Source: Candidatus Rifleibacteriota bacterium (GTDB lineage: Bacteria > Muiribacteriota > Ozemobacteria > Ozemobacterales > Ozemobacteraceae). Taken from it: a stretch of 64,000 nt of DNA. Both the position numbers and the translations under genes were made by a program. This document shows, in pieces, positions 32,586 through 41,361 of this stretch (positions are counted from its first letter, which is position 1; every line of letters begins with the position of its first letter). The notes beneath the pieces are model-generated. The model ran no database searches and had not been told where the DNA came from. It saw only the letters and a program-made list of their open reading frames with translations. The stretch is from NCBI GenBank assembly GCA_012517355.1, contig JAAYVD010000126.1, positions 107,438 to 171,437 on the forward strand, in the 5' to 3' direction.

Positions 32586-33143
32586 TCAGGAAAGGAAAGG
32601 CAGCGGATTGTCCAGGCCTGACCAGTTCGGCGTCGCGCGCCACAACCGGAGGAACTCCTCCTCGTCGAGGACGATGAAGCCCTCGCGGTGCAAGGCCTCG
32701 GCGGCCACTCCGCGCCCACCCGCCAGGGCGCCGTTGAACAGCCCCGCATGGACCGCCCGGGCTCCGCAGGACGGACTGCGCTCCTTGAGAACCGCCAGCC
32801 GCGCCCCGGCCACCCGCGCCAGGTGCACCGCCTCCGCCGCCCCGCGCCGGTAGGCCGCGGTGACGTCCTCGCCCTTCCCGTTCAGCACGAGCCCGTTCCC
32901 GTCGAGGACGCGGGATGCGGAAGTCATGAGTTCGGCGGGGGGCCGGGGAGTGGGCAACCCCCCCAGCTGCTCGGGACAGGCCGGGATGAAAACCGGGCCG
33001 CCCTCGCGGGCGGCCCGGATGAGAGACTGGAAGCGCTGGCTCCAGGCCCCGGCGGCCTGGCCCCGCCAGGTACACCGGAGGCCGAGCAGGCAGCCGCTGA
33101 TCAGGATGACCGGCCGGGGGACCGGCGGGTCACTCAGCCCCAT
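32586..33143 (-). CDS. DUF523 family protein
   Basis: A 185-residue DUF523 protein. Family motifs are SGCLLGLRC (near 16-24), PACPEQLGGLPTPRPPAE and KERSPSCG, giving conserved cysteines that may bind a metal or cluster. Members occur alone or fused to a DUF1722 domain, which is absent here; biochemical function is not established, though some members have been linked to thiouracil desulfuration. Its 5' end (ATG 33143) overlaps the end of the fused TadB-TadC gene by 14 bp, so it is probably co-transcribed with the Tad motor; a functional link is not implied. Confidence 0.9.
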   Translation of the reverse strand: MGLSDPPVPRPVILISGCLLGLRCTWRGQAAGAWSQRFQSLIRAAREGGPVFIPACPEQLGGLPTPRPPAELMTSASRVLDGNGLVLNGKGEDVTAAYRRGAAEAVHLARVAGARLAVLKERSPSCGARAVHAGLFNGALAGGRGVAAEALHREGFIVLDEEEFLRLWRATPNWSGLDNPLPFLS

Positions 33144-34665
33144 GGATCCCTTTCATTTCCCCGGTGAGGCGGATCAGGGCCGGCCCGATGAGCAGGACGG
33201 AAATGGCCGGGAACACGAAGAACACCAGGGGGATGAGCAGCTTGACCGGCAACTGGTTGACCCGTTCCTCGGCCAGGATCATCCGCTGGTAGCGCATCTG
33301 CTCGGCCTGTGACCGGAGGGTGGGCCCGATCTCGGCGCCCAGCCTCTGGGCCTGGATCAAGGAGCTGACGAAGGCGAAGAAGGAGAGGACCTGGACCCGG
33401 TCGGCCATCTCGCTGAGGGCGGTCTCGAGGCTCTTGCCCATCTTGACGTCGGCGAGGAACATCTGGAATTCGACGACGATGTCGCTCGGCCGCGACTTCT
33501 CGGCGATCTTCTGGATGCCCCCGACGAGGTCGAGGCCCGCCTCGATGGCCAGGGACAGCAGGTCGATGGTGTAGGGCAGCTCGAACTCGATGTTCTGCTG
33601 GCGGCGCTTGATCAGGTTGCTCAGGTGGACGCGCGGCAGGTGGAACCCGATGGGGGCGAGCAGCAGGAGAATGACCACCCAGACCACGGAAAGGCCGGTG
33701 GGGCCTGGGATGCAGATGGCCAGGAGGGGCAACAGCAGGGCGCACAGTTCCTGCAGACCGATGAACTCGTCGATCGACATGTCCCAGGGGTTGCCGGCGG
33801 ACTCGAGAAGGAACTTGATGTCCTCGCGATAGCTGGTGACGAAGCCGCCCGCCAGGGAGGCGTTGGCCTTGGCCAGGAGCTTGGTCAGCGGGGTGGCCAG
33901 GGTCAGGAACCAGCCCCGTTTCTGTCCCTTCACCGGCGTGGGGGAGGCGGTGTCGCCGATTTCGGGCACGAGGCCGGAGGTCATACGGTTGATGAACATC
34001 ATGCCGACGATGGAGGCCATGAAGGAGAGGATCAGGGCGATGGCCCCGACGGGGTGGGCGAACATGGGCATCAGGAACTGGGGCTGGAACAGGAGCATGC
34101 CGGAACCCAGCACGAGGGGGACCAGGGCCACGAGGCTGCCCGACAGGCGCGCATGGGCGGTGCCGGCCTGGATCTTGCCCAGGATCTTCTTGCGCTCCGA
34201 CACGGTGACGACGATCTGCTGGTAGAGGTCTTCCAGGTTGCCGCCGGTCTCCTGCTGGAAGATGGTGGCGTTGACGGCCAGGCGCAGGTCGGGGCTGTGC
34301 ACCCGGTCGGCCAGGTTGCTCAGGGCCTGCACCATCGGCACGGCCAGCCGCCGGTCCTGGACGAGGGTCCGGAATTCGTTGCAGATCGGCGGGGGCGAGG
34401 AGACGGCGACCAGTTCGAAGGCCTGGTCGAGGTTCCGGCCGGCCTTCAGGCTCGAACTGATCATCAACAGGACCTCGATCAACTGGTCGTCGAGGTTGGC
34501 CCCGGTGACGCTGCGCAGGAACCGCGGCTGGTTGGTCTGGCCGGCCCGTCGCGCCCGCCGGGAGGTCAGGGCGACCTCCATCTGTTCCTCGAAGAACAGG
34601 AAGAGGCAGACCCCCACTCCCAGAATGCATATCACCTGGATCAGCAATGTCAGATTGGCGCTCAA
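33130..34665 (-). CDS. Fused TadB-TadC platform protein
   Basis: A 511-residue protein with two tandem T2SSF (GspF-like) domains, each framed by membrane helices. Domain 1 has LLMISSSLKAGRNLDQAFELVA..FQQETGGNLEDLYQQI, and domain 2 has YTIDLLSLAIEAGLDLVGGIQKIAEKS..LADVKMGKSLETALSEMADR. In Tad systems TadB and TadC are separate inner-membrane platform proteins; here one chain carries both. The start is TTG 34665 with AAGGAGG 8 nt upstream, immediately after the stop of the CpaE-CpaF gene. The longer upstream frame is a shadow of that gene. Confidence 0.9.
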   Translation of the reverse strand: MSANLTLLIQVICILGVGVCLFLFFEEQMEVALTSRRARRAGQTNQPRFLRSVTGANLDDQLIEVLLMISSSLKAGRNLDQAFELVAVSSPPPICNEFRTLVQDRRLAVPMVQALSNLADRVHSPDLRLAVNATIFQQETGGNLEDLYQQIVVTVSERKKILGKIQAGTAHARLSGSLVALVPLVLGSGMLLFQPQFLMPMFAHPVGAIALILSFMASIVGMMFINRMTSGLVPEIGDTASPTPVKGQKRGWFLTLATPLTKLLAKANASLAGGFVTSYREDIKFLLESAGNPWDMSIDEFIGLQELCALLLPLLAICIPGPTGLSVVWVVILLLLAPIGFHLPRVHLSNLIKRRQQNIEFELPYTIDLLSLAIEAGLDLVGGIQKIAEKSRPSDIVVEFQMFLADVKMGKSLETALSEMADRVQVLSFFAFVSSLIQAQRLGAEIGPTLRSQAEQMRYQRMILAEERVNQLPVKLLIPLVFFVFPAISVLLIGPALIRLTGEMKGIHGAE

Positions 34666-34679
34666 GGTCGGGTCCTCCT

Positions 34680-36752
34680 TCAGGAGTTTCGCACTTCGGT
34701 CTGGAACAGGTTGGCCACCTTTTCGGCCAGATTTCCGGGCATCTCCCGGATGAAATGGGGGATCGTCCCGGTGGGGGCGATTTCGCCGACCACCGTGCCA
34801 TCTTCCCCGATCCATTTCTTCTCGAACCGGTAGATGGCCTCGGTCTTGATGGTGTTCTCCTCGATGCCGGTGACCTCGACCACTTCGAGGATCTTGCGGG
34901 AGCCGTCGGCCAGGCGGTTGGCCTGGACGATGATGTTGACCGCGCCGGCGATCTGCTCCCGGATGGCCCGCAGCGGAAGATCGACCCCCGCCATCAGGAC
35001 CATGGTCTCCAGGCGGGCCAGGGCATCACGGGAGGTGTTGGCGTGCAGGGTCGTCAGCGAGCCGTCGTGGCCCGTGTTCATGGCCTGGAGCATATCCAGG
35101 GCTTCCGCCCCGCGGCACTCCCCGACCACGATGCGGTCGGGGCGCATGCGCAACGAGTTCCGCACGAGGTCCCGGATGGTGACCTGGGTCTTGGCTTCCA
35201 TGCCCTGGTTGCGGGCCTCGAGGCGGCCGATGTTCTCCTGGGAAAGCCGGAGTTCGGCGGAATCCTCGATGGTGATGACGCGTTCGTCGGGATTGATGTA
35301 GTTCGACAGGACGTTCAGCAGGGTCGTCTTGCCGGAACTGGCCCCTCCGGAGACGATGATGTTCTTGCGCAGACGGACGCAGAGCTTGAGGAACTCGGCG
35401 ACCTTGGGCGTCATGGTCTTGAACCGGTAGATGAGGTCCTCGATCGAATAGGGGACCTTGGCGAATTTGCGGATGGTCACCATCGGCCCGAGCAGGGACA
35501 GGGGCGGGATGATGGCGTGGACCCGGGAACCGTCGGCCAGGCGGGCATCGACGAAGGGGGTCCGTTCGTTCACCGTCCGCCCGACCGGCATCAGGATCCG
35601 GTCGATGACCGCCTTCACCTGGTCGGCGTTCACGAACGTACGACCGGTCAGGACCAGCTTGCCGTGGCGGTCGACGAAGATCTTCCCCGGGCCGTTGACC
35701 ATGATCTCGTCGATGTCGTCATCCCGCATGAAGTCTTCGAGCGGGCCGAGGCCGAGGATCTCGTCGATGAGGAACTTGCGGATCTCGAGCCGGGCGTTCC
35801 GCCCCGTCACGCTGGGGGGCGGGTTCCGCTCGAGGGCCACGTCGATGTACCGCTCGACCTTCTTGCGCAGCTCGGCGTCGCTCAGGCCGAACCGCTTTTC
35901 CAGGTTGGCCACGACATCGGCGCGCAGGGTGGCGATGTATTCGCGGAGGAGGGGGTGGTCCTGGATCGGCTCCGGGCCGATGGGCGTGGCGGTGCCCGCC
36001 GGGGGATCCTGCCGGGGCGGGGCATCCCAGGCCCGGGCGACGATCTCGTCGAAGGCCCGGACCAGGCCGTCGTCTTCCTCTCCTTCCTCCAGGTCGCCCG
36101 CCAGGGGCAGGAGGAACTCCCGGTCGAACATGTGGACGGCGTGGTTCTCGGCTTCGGCGTCCACGTGGTTGCGCAGGAAATGGATCTTGCTCCAGATGTG
36201 GGGGAGCGATTCGAATTCCCAGGCGAAGGACCGGGCGAACTGCGGGGAGGGAGCGGTGGAGGAGAAGAGGTAATAGACGATGTCGCCGCGGTTCATCAGG
36301 AAGCGGGGAACGGGAGAGAATCCGAACGAAACGTCGAGAACGACGAACGCTCCGAGTTTTTCGAGGGTCGAGACAAGCTTTTCGAGGGCATTGACCAGTT
36401 CCCCTTCGTTCACCGCGAACCGGGGGGTCAGGGTTTCCTTCTCCCGGGTGCCCGAGAAGGGAATGACGTACAACCCGTCGACCTCGGTGAACTTGTCGGG
36501 GATCTCGGCCGGTTCGAGGCCGTTCCAGTCACCGATGAAGTATTCGAGGAAACTGGTCTTCACCCGGTTGAGGAGGTCGAAATGCCAGACCAGATAGGAC
36601 GGGGAGAACAGGTTGACCTCGATCAGGGCCCCCCGGCCCCCACCCCGCCGTTTCTGGTAGGCCCGGGCAAAACGGATCGCGGCCGAACTCTTGCCGATAC
36701 CGCCCTGGAAACTGGTGAAAACGAAGACCTGCGCGCGCTTGGTGTCGGTCAC
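34680..36752 (-). CDS. CpaE-like/CpaF fusion: Tad secretion ATPase
   Basis: A 690-residue fusion. Residues about 1-240 are a ParA/MinD-type CpaE-like ATPase with FTSFQGGIGKSSAAIRFA (about 11-28), which in Tad systems localises the machine. From about 275 on is a CpaF-type secretion ATPase: Walker A SGGASSGKTTLL, an ITIEDSAELRL box, RPDRIVVGECRGAEALDMLQAMNTGHDGSLTTLHAN and a His box. It powers pilus extension at the inner membrane. GTG 36752 with GAGAGG close upstream was chosen. The gene drives a two-gene motor unit; prepilin peptidase, secretin (CpaC) and Flp pilin are not in the window. Confidence 0.9.
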   Translation of the reverse strand: MTDTKRAQVFVFTSFQGGIGKSSAAIRFARAYQKRRGGGRGALIEVNLFSPSYLVWHFDLLNRVKTSFLEYFIGDWNGLEPAEIPDKFTEVDGLYVIPFSGTREKETLTPRFAVNEGELVNALEKLVSTLEKLGAFVVLDVSFGFSPVPRFLMNRGDIVYYLFSSTAPSPQFARSFAWEFESLPHIWSKIHFLRNHVDAEAENHAVHMFDREFLLPLAGDLEEGEEDDGLVRAFDEIVARAWDAPPRQDPPAGTATPIGPEPIQDHPLLREYIATLRADVVANLEKRFGLSDAELRKKVERYIDVALERNPPPSVTGRNARLEIRKFLIDEILGLGPLEDFMRDDDIDEIMVNGPGKIFVDRHGKLVLTGRTFVNADQVKAVIDRILMPVGRTVNERTPFVDARLADGSRVHAIIPPLSLLGPMVTIRKFAKVPYSIEDLIYRFKTMTPKVAEFLKLCVRLRKNIIVSGGASSGKTTLLNVLSNYINPDERVITIEDSAELRLSQENIGRLEARNQGMEAKTQVTIRDLVRNSLRMRPDRIVVGECRGAEALDMLQAMNTGHDGSLTTLHANTSRDALARLETMVLMAGVDLPLRAIREQIAGAVNIIVQANRLADGSRKILEVVEVTGIEENTIKTEAIYRFEKKWIGEDGTVVGEIAPTGTIPHFIREMPGNLAEKVANLFQTEVRNS

Positions 36753-36835
36753 GGTGCCTCTCTCAAAGTTTTGGGTATTCAACCATACGACCGGGTGGGT
36801 GTCAACCGGGCCCTGCAATCGCCCGCCGGCCGGAC

Positions 36836-36864
36836 TTGCCCCACGGCCGGGAAAAAGGTAACGT
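36836..36864 (+). promoter_or_regulatory. Promoter of the ABC operon, likely leaderless
   Basis: TTGCCC (36836-36841), 17 bp, TAACGT (36859-36864). The ATG at 36871 is only 7 nt after the -10, so the transcript would begin at or next to the start codon. No Shine-Dalgarno is present, which agrees with leaderless translation. Confidence 0.5.
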
Positions 36865-36870
36865 CAAACC

Positions 36871-37761
36871 ATGGTCCCTGCCATCCAGGTGGAGTGTCTC
36901 GCCAAGTCGTACGAAGGGCGACCGGTCGTCAAGCAGATCTCGTTCGAGGTGCAACCCGGCGAGATTTTCGGCTTCCTCGGGCCAAACGGGGCGGGCAAGA
37001 CCACCTCCATCCGCATGATGATCGGAGAACTGCCGCCCGACGGCGGGAAGGTCACCATCGCCGGACTGTCCATGCCCGCCGATCGGGACCGCATCAAATC
37101 CCTCATGGGGGTGGTCCCCGACCATCAGAACCTGTACGACCGGCTGACCGTCCGCCAGAATCTCGACGTGTTCGCCCGCCTCCACGGGGTTCCGACCGGC
37201 CGGGTCGAGGAACTGATCGACCTGGTCGACCTCCGGGAACACGCCGACCACCCGACCAGCCGCCTGAGCCGCGGCCTGCGCCAGCGGACCCTGATCGCCC
37301 GCGGCATCCTGCACCGGCCGCAGGTGTTCTTCCTCGACGAGCCGACCTCCGCCCTCGACCCCCATTCCGCGCGGTCCATCCGGTCCCTCATCCAGAGTCT
37401 TCGCGACCAGGGGACGACGGTGTTTTTGACCACCCACTACATGGAGGAGGCCAACAGCCTCTGCCACCGGATCGCCATCATGCACCAGGGGACGATCGTG
37501 GCGACCGACACGCCGGCCGGCCTGCGCATGCGCTACGGCCGTCCCACCATCCGCATCACCCTGAAAGACGAAGCGGCCCCCGTCGAGGTCCCCCTCAACG
37601 ATGCCGACGGGGCTCGTACCCTGGCGGGGTACCTCGAAGCCGACCGGGTGGCCCGCGTCCATTCCCAGGAGGCCACCCTGGAGGAGGCCTTCATGCGGCT
37701 GACGGGCGCGGAGTGGCGCGAGCACGAGACGGAACCGCCCGCCCCGGAGGCTTCCGCATGA
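36871..37761 (+). CDS. ABC transporter ATP-binding protein
   Basis: A 296-residue ABC ATPase of the drug/ABC-2 exporter class. Walker A GPNGAGKTT (about 44-52), Q-loop VVPDHQNLYD, signature LSRGLRQR (Arg replaces the usual second Gly), Walker B VFFLDEPTSALDP and the H-loop TTHYMEEA are in order. A C-terminal 70-residue extension (ITLKDEAAPVEVPLND..ATLEEAFMRLTG) is typical of DrrA/CcmA-like exporters. Its stop overlaps the permease start (ATGA). Substrate unknown. Confidence 0.94.
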   Translation: MVPAIQVECLAKSYEGRPVVKQISFEVQPGEIFGFLGPNGAGKTTSIRMMIGELPPDGGKVTIAGLSMPADRDRIKSLMGVVPDHQNLYDRLTVRQNLDVFARLHGVPTGRVEELIDLVDLREHADHPTSRLSRGLRQRTLIARGILHRPQVFFLDEPTSALDPHSARSIRSLIQSLRDQGTTVFLTTHYMEEANSLCHRIAIMHQGTIVATDTPAGLRMRYGRPTIRITLKDEAAPVEVPLNDADGARTLAGYLEADRVARVHSQEATLEEAFMRLTGAEWREHETEPPAPEASA

Positions 37762-38840
37762 AGATGCGCTCCATCTGGGCCCTTTTCCGGAAGGACTTCC
37801 TCGACGGGCTGCACAACTACCAGGTACTGTTGATGGTGTGCACCCCGGTCGTCCTGTCCCTGATCTTTTCCAACCTGTTCAAGGAACCGAAGGAAAAGGC
37901 CCTGCTGCCCAAGGTGGGCGTGATCGCCAGCCCCCAGCAGCCGCTCCTCAAGCAGTTCACCGCGGAGGACACGGGGGTCAAGCTGGTCTTCTGCCAGACG
38001 ATCGCCGACCTGGAAACGCGCATCATCGAAGGCGAGGTCGGTTTCGGGCTGGTGCTGCCGAACCAGATGATGGTCGGGTCCGCCCCCGTCGCCGACGCCA
38101 AACTCTCCATCCTGTACCCTGCCGATCTCCCCCCCTATGCGATGGAGCGCCTGCAGACCAACCTGGAACGGGAGATCCGCCGGTTCCTGAACCTGCCGAC
38201 CCCACCCCTTCCCGTCGCCCTGGAACTGCGGCCGGTCGGCGGCCGCCTGCAGAACAACCGGTCGTTCAGCGGGGATCTCTTTCCCATGCTGGTACTGATG
38301 GCGATGGGGATGGTCGGCTTTCTCGGCCTGCCCCTGTCCTTCGTCGAGGAAAAGGAGAAACGCACCCTGCACGCCCTGCTCCTCACCCCGGCCACCCCGG
38401 GCGAACTGACCATCGGCAAGAGCCTGTTCTGGTTCGGCCTCATCATCCTGACCGTGCTGGTCATGCAATTGCTGAACCACCGGTTCGAGGGTGACCAGCT
38501 GTATTTCTGGCTGGTGACCACGATCGGCAGCTTTTTGTGCATCTTCGTGGGTCTGCTGATCTCGTTCTTCGCCCCCAACCAGGGCGCCGTCAACGCCATC
38601 GGCACCACCCTGTTCATGTTCTTCCAGCTCGTCCCCAACCTGAGCCAGAGCAGCGAGATCCTCAAGACCGTGTCGCCGGTCATCCCCTCGACCTTCATTT
38701 CCCGCGGTCTCAAGAAGGCCATGTTCCTCGACCTGGGCAAGGTCGATATCGCCACCGACCTCGTCGTGCTCATCTGTTTCACCCTGGTGGCGTATCTCGC
38801 GGTATTCCTGTGTTTCCGGCATCGGCAGGCCGATCTTTGA
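37758..38840 (+). CDS. ABC-2 type permease
   Basis: A 360-residue membrane partner of the upstream ATPase. It has one N-terminal helix (about 24-40), a large soluble loop of about 140 residues (DLETRIIEGEVGFGLVLPN.. typical of ABC-2/YhgE-like exporters), then five helices (SGDLFPMLVLMAMGMVGFLGLPLSFVEEKEKRTLHALLLTPATPGELTIGK..). FVEEKEKRTLxxLLxTP is the family motif. It probably exports a lipid, polymer or toxic compound. It begins inside the ATPase stop codon (ATGA overlap), so the two are stoichiometrically coupled. Confidence 0.92.
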   Translation: MKMRSIWALFRKDFLDGLHNYQVLLMVCTPVVLSLIFSNLFKEPKEKALLPKVGVIASPQQPLLKQFTAEDTGVKLVFCQTIADLETRIIEGEVGFGLVLPNQMMVGSAPVADAKLSILYPADLPPYAMERLQTNLEREIRRFLNLPTPPLPVALELRPVGGRLQNNRSFSGDLFPMLVLMAMGMVGFLGLPLSFVEEKEKRTLHALLLTPATPGELTIGKSLFWFGLIILTVLVMQLLNHRFEGDQLYFWLVTTIGSFLCIFVGLLISFFAPNQGAVNAIGTTLFMFFQLVPNLSQSSEILKTVSPVIPSTFISRGLKKAMFLDLGKVDIATDLVVLICFTLVAYLAVFLCFRHRQADL

Positions 38841-38842
38841 AC

Positions 38843-38872
38843 TTGCCAACCCCCTGGGAATTGGGGTAGAGT
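38843..38872 (+). promoter_or_regulatory. sigma70-like promoter of the coiled-coil gene
   Basis: TTGCCA (38843-38848), 18 bp, TAGAGT (38867-38872); the spacer holds a GGGAA..TTCCC-type inverted repeat. Confidence 0.5.
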
Positions 38873-38920
38873 TCCCAGCGTTCCCGAGAGAATCCCACCC
38901 ACCCTGGACGGCCGAACCGC

Positions 38921-40543
38921 TTGGAAAAAGCCAGTTTTGACGACATTGTACGAAACCTGCTTGTTTTCCTGAAGGGGCAGGTTCCGTCGCTGCAGACGAA
39001 GACCTCGCGCGAGGATCTGATCCGTCAGATCCAGAGCATCGTCTACATGCTGCGCACCTCCATCATCCAACTGGAGGGTGCCGCCTTTTCCGACCCCCGC
39101 AACACCCCCGAGTTCAAGAACCTCATCCAGGAATTCGAGGGCCTGAAACGCACCAACCAGCGGCTCGAGGAATCCCTGTTCCTCGAAATGAACAAGACCC
39201 AACGGCTGACCGCCGAGATGGAGAAACTCTCCACCGTCACCGCCACCCGCGAGGAACGGTCGCCTCAGGACGAGCAGCGGATCGCCGAGCTTCTCAACCA
39301 GATCGAGGAACTGAAGGTCCAGGTCCGGCAAGCCAGCCAGGCGCCGAGCCCGGCCCTTCCTCTCGAGGAGAAGCTGAAACTGGAATCCGACCTGCAAGGG
39401 GCGGCCTCCCAGGCTTACGCCGTCCGCCGCGAGCTCGAAGCCCGCGACAAGGAACTCGCCGAGGTCAAGGACCTGCTGCGGGCCGCCTCCCAGGAAAACC
39501 AGGCCGAACGGGAAAAGGCCAGGCTCCTGGCCATGCAGCTCGAACAGGCGAAGAACCAGGTCACCAACATGGAGTACCAGCTCGGGCAGGCGGTCAACAA
39601 ACCGCTCCCCAGCCGCACCGAAGACCTGGAAAAGATCCGCGAACTGCGCGAAGAGATCGCCCGGCTGCAGGCCTCCCTCAACGCCCGTCCCACCCAGGAG
39701 GTCTTCAACAACCTCCAGGCCGCCGCCGAAGCCAAGGTGGCCTTCCTCGAGCAGAGCATCGCCGAATGGCAGAAGAAGGCCAAGGAACGGTCCGTCCTGC
39801 TCGAACAGGCCCCCGAACAGATCGAAGCCCTCAAGCGCGAGAAGATGCAGCTCGAGCAGCGGCTCATCGACATGGAAGCCACCGTCCGGCGTCTCACCGC
39901 GAACCGCGAAAAGACCCTCAAGGAGGCCGCCCAGCGCTCGCCCGCCCTCAAGTCCGAGGAATACGTCTTCTTCTTCGAGGTGCTCTCCTCGATCGCCAAC
40001 CGCCTCAACAAGAGCCCCGAGAACAAAGACATCCGTCAGAAGGCCGAGGAGGCCATCGCCATCCTCGAGAAGAGCCACGCCATCGACGGCATCCCCACCA
40101 CCGGCACCTCCTTCGACGAGAAGCTGCACAAGGTCGTCCGCTCCTTCCACACCACGCTGGTCGAAGACGGCACCATCGTCCACGAGGTGAGCCGCGGCTT
40201 CAAGACCGCCGAGCACGTGATCCAGCGGGCCATCGTCTGGATCGCCAAATCCAAGTTCCGGTGCTCGGAATGCTCGACCATCGGCCGGCCCCAGGATTAC
40301 TTCTGCCACAAGTGCGGCATGGAACTGTGCGCCCCGGACGGCACCACCAAGAAGAAACTGCCGCCCCTGCCGGCCACGGTCGACCTCTGCCTGCCGCTCA
40401 TCGACTACTGCATGACCCAGCGCCGCATCCAGGAAGCCAACGACCTGCTCGCCTACCTGGCGAAGGAACATCCCGACCACCCGGCGATCCAGAAGCGACG
40501 CAGCGTCCTGGCCCAACTGTCGGCCCCACCGACTCCTGCCTGA
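38921..40543 (+). CDS. Long coiled-coil protein with zinc ribbon
   Basis: A 540-residue cytoplasmic protein with no signal peptide. Residues about 60-350 are almost continuous coiled coil (LIQEFEGLKRTNQRLEESL.., EELKVQVRQA.., REEIARLQASLNARP..). Residues about 350-430 form a helical domain. Then comes a treble-clef/zinc-ribbon CSECSTIGRPQDYFCHKCGMELC (about 447-469) with CxxC..CxxC, and a TPR-like tail (AYLAKEHPDHPAIQKRRSVL). It starts with TTG 38921; the next in-frame ATG is residue 43. The family is unrecognised. It is followed 16 bp later by a second zinc-ribbon protein, so the pair is an operon. Confidence 0.75.
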   Translation: MEKASFDDIVRNLLVFLKGQVPSLQTKTSREDLIRQIQSIVYMLRTSIIQLEGAAFSDPRNTPEFKNLIQEFEGLKRTNQRLEESLFLEMNKTQRLTAEMEKLSTVTATREERSPQDEQRIAELLNQIEELKVQVRQASQAPSPALPLEEKLKLESDLQGAASQAYAVRRELEARDKELAEVKDLLRAASQENQAEREKARLLAMQLEQAKNQVTNMEYQLGQAVNKPLPSRTEDLEKIRELREEIARLQASLNARPTQEVFNNLQAAAEAKVAFLEQSIAEWQKKAKERSVLLEQAPEQIEALKREKMQLEQRLIDMEATVRRLTANREKTLKEAAQRSPALKSEEYVFFFEVLSSIANRLNKSPENKDIRQKAEEAIAILEKSHAIDGIPTTGTSFDEKLHKVVRSFHTTLVEDGTIVHEVSRGFKTAEHVIQRAIVWIAKSKFRCSECSTIGRPQDYFCHKCGMELCAPDGTTKKKLPPLPATVDLCLPLIDYCMTQRRIQEANDLLAYLAKEHPDHPAIQKRRSVLAQLSAPPTPA

Positions 40544-40559
40544 CATCGACGAGGAACTT

Positions 40560-41045
40560 ATGAGCGATACATCCGCCACCTGCCCCCGCTGCCAGGGGGC
40601 CATCCATCCCCAGACCTTGGTCTGCCCCCATTGCGGGTCCGATGTCACCGCCCCCCACCCGACCGCTGCCCCCGGCCCCGTGGCCGACGCCGCCGGCCAG
40701 GGCGAACGCCGGGTCCCCGACACCGGACCTTCAGGCCCCCAGGAAATCTGGGGGAACCAACCCACTCTGTCGGGCGAGTCCGATGAAGCGGCGGTCCAGA
40801 CGGCCAACCGCGGAACCGATGATGGGCCCGGCCAGGGACCTGCCGACGAAACCACCGACGTTGCCCTTCACGATCCGGACGGCGGAGCGGGGTACGACGC
40901 CACCCCGGTGGCCCGCCCCCAGCCATTCAGTCTGTGGCAACAACTGCGGGAAACGCTGGCCACCCTCGACGCCGCGATGGCCTGGAACGAGGTGTGGTTC
41001 TTCCTGATGTGGGGGTTTCTGTTCCTGACCTACTTCCTGACCTGA
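40560..41045 (+). CDS. Zinc-ribbon protein with C-terminal membrane anchor
   Basis: A 161-residue protein. The N-terminus is a double CxxC zinc ribbon (CPRCQGAIHPQTLVCPHCGSDV, 8-29). The middle 100 residues are disordered, rich in Pro/Gly/Asp. The end (about 145-161, VWFFLMWGFLFLTYFLT) is a single membrane helix, giving a tail-anchored layout. ATG 40560 is preceded by GAGGAA. It shares its transcript with the coiled-coil/zinc-ribbon protein and may tether it to the membrane; this is inference. Confidence 0.7.
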   Translation: MSDTSATCPRCQGAIHPQTLVCPHCGSDVTAPHPTAAPGPVADAAGQGERRVPDTGPSGPQEIWGNQPTLSGESDEAAVQTANRGTDDGPGQGPADETTDVALHDPDGGAGYDATPVARPQPFSLWQQLRETLATLDAAMAWNEVWFFLMWGFLFLTYFLT

Positions 41046-41059
41046 AGAAACCCCGCCCC

Positions 41060-41142
41060 CGACCGACACGATGTCGGAAGTGCCCCTTTGCCGCCACGGA
41101 TGGCGGCGCGAAACGCCAGTTTCGCGCACCGCAAAGGGGCCG
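41060..41142 (+). repeat. Dispersed palindromic element, copy 4 (most complete)
   Basis: Head CCGACCGACACGATGTCGG, arm CCCCTTTGC, inner hairpin GCGAAAC-GCCA-GTTTCGC, return arm GCAAAGGGG, then GTCGGTCG. The arms pair perfectly (9 bp). The remaining gap to 41361 has a similar GCAACGCGCGTTTCGCG stretch but no gene. Confidence 0.75.
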
Positions 41143-41361
41143 TCCGCGTCGGTCGCCGACCGGCCGGAAGCCGTTGGCCCCCCTTGTCGCCAGGGTTGGC
41201 CGTGCGCAACGCGCGTTTCGCGAGGGGCAGGCGCCTGTTGCCCGCTCCGGAAACCTCGCCCGACGGGGGACACCAGGGCCGTCGATCGGGGCGAGCTTCG
41301 CCAGTGGCCAAGACCAGGGCAGGCGGATGCCCCCTTCAGGCACCAGGCCCGCCTGAGGGCC

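Noticed and set aside
34666..34815. Upstream start for the TadB-TadC fusion
   Set aside because: The longer frame overlaps the CpaF coding end; AAGGAGG plus TTG at 34665 fits better.
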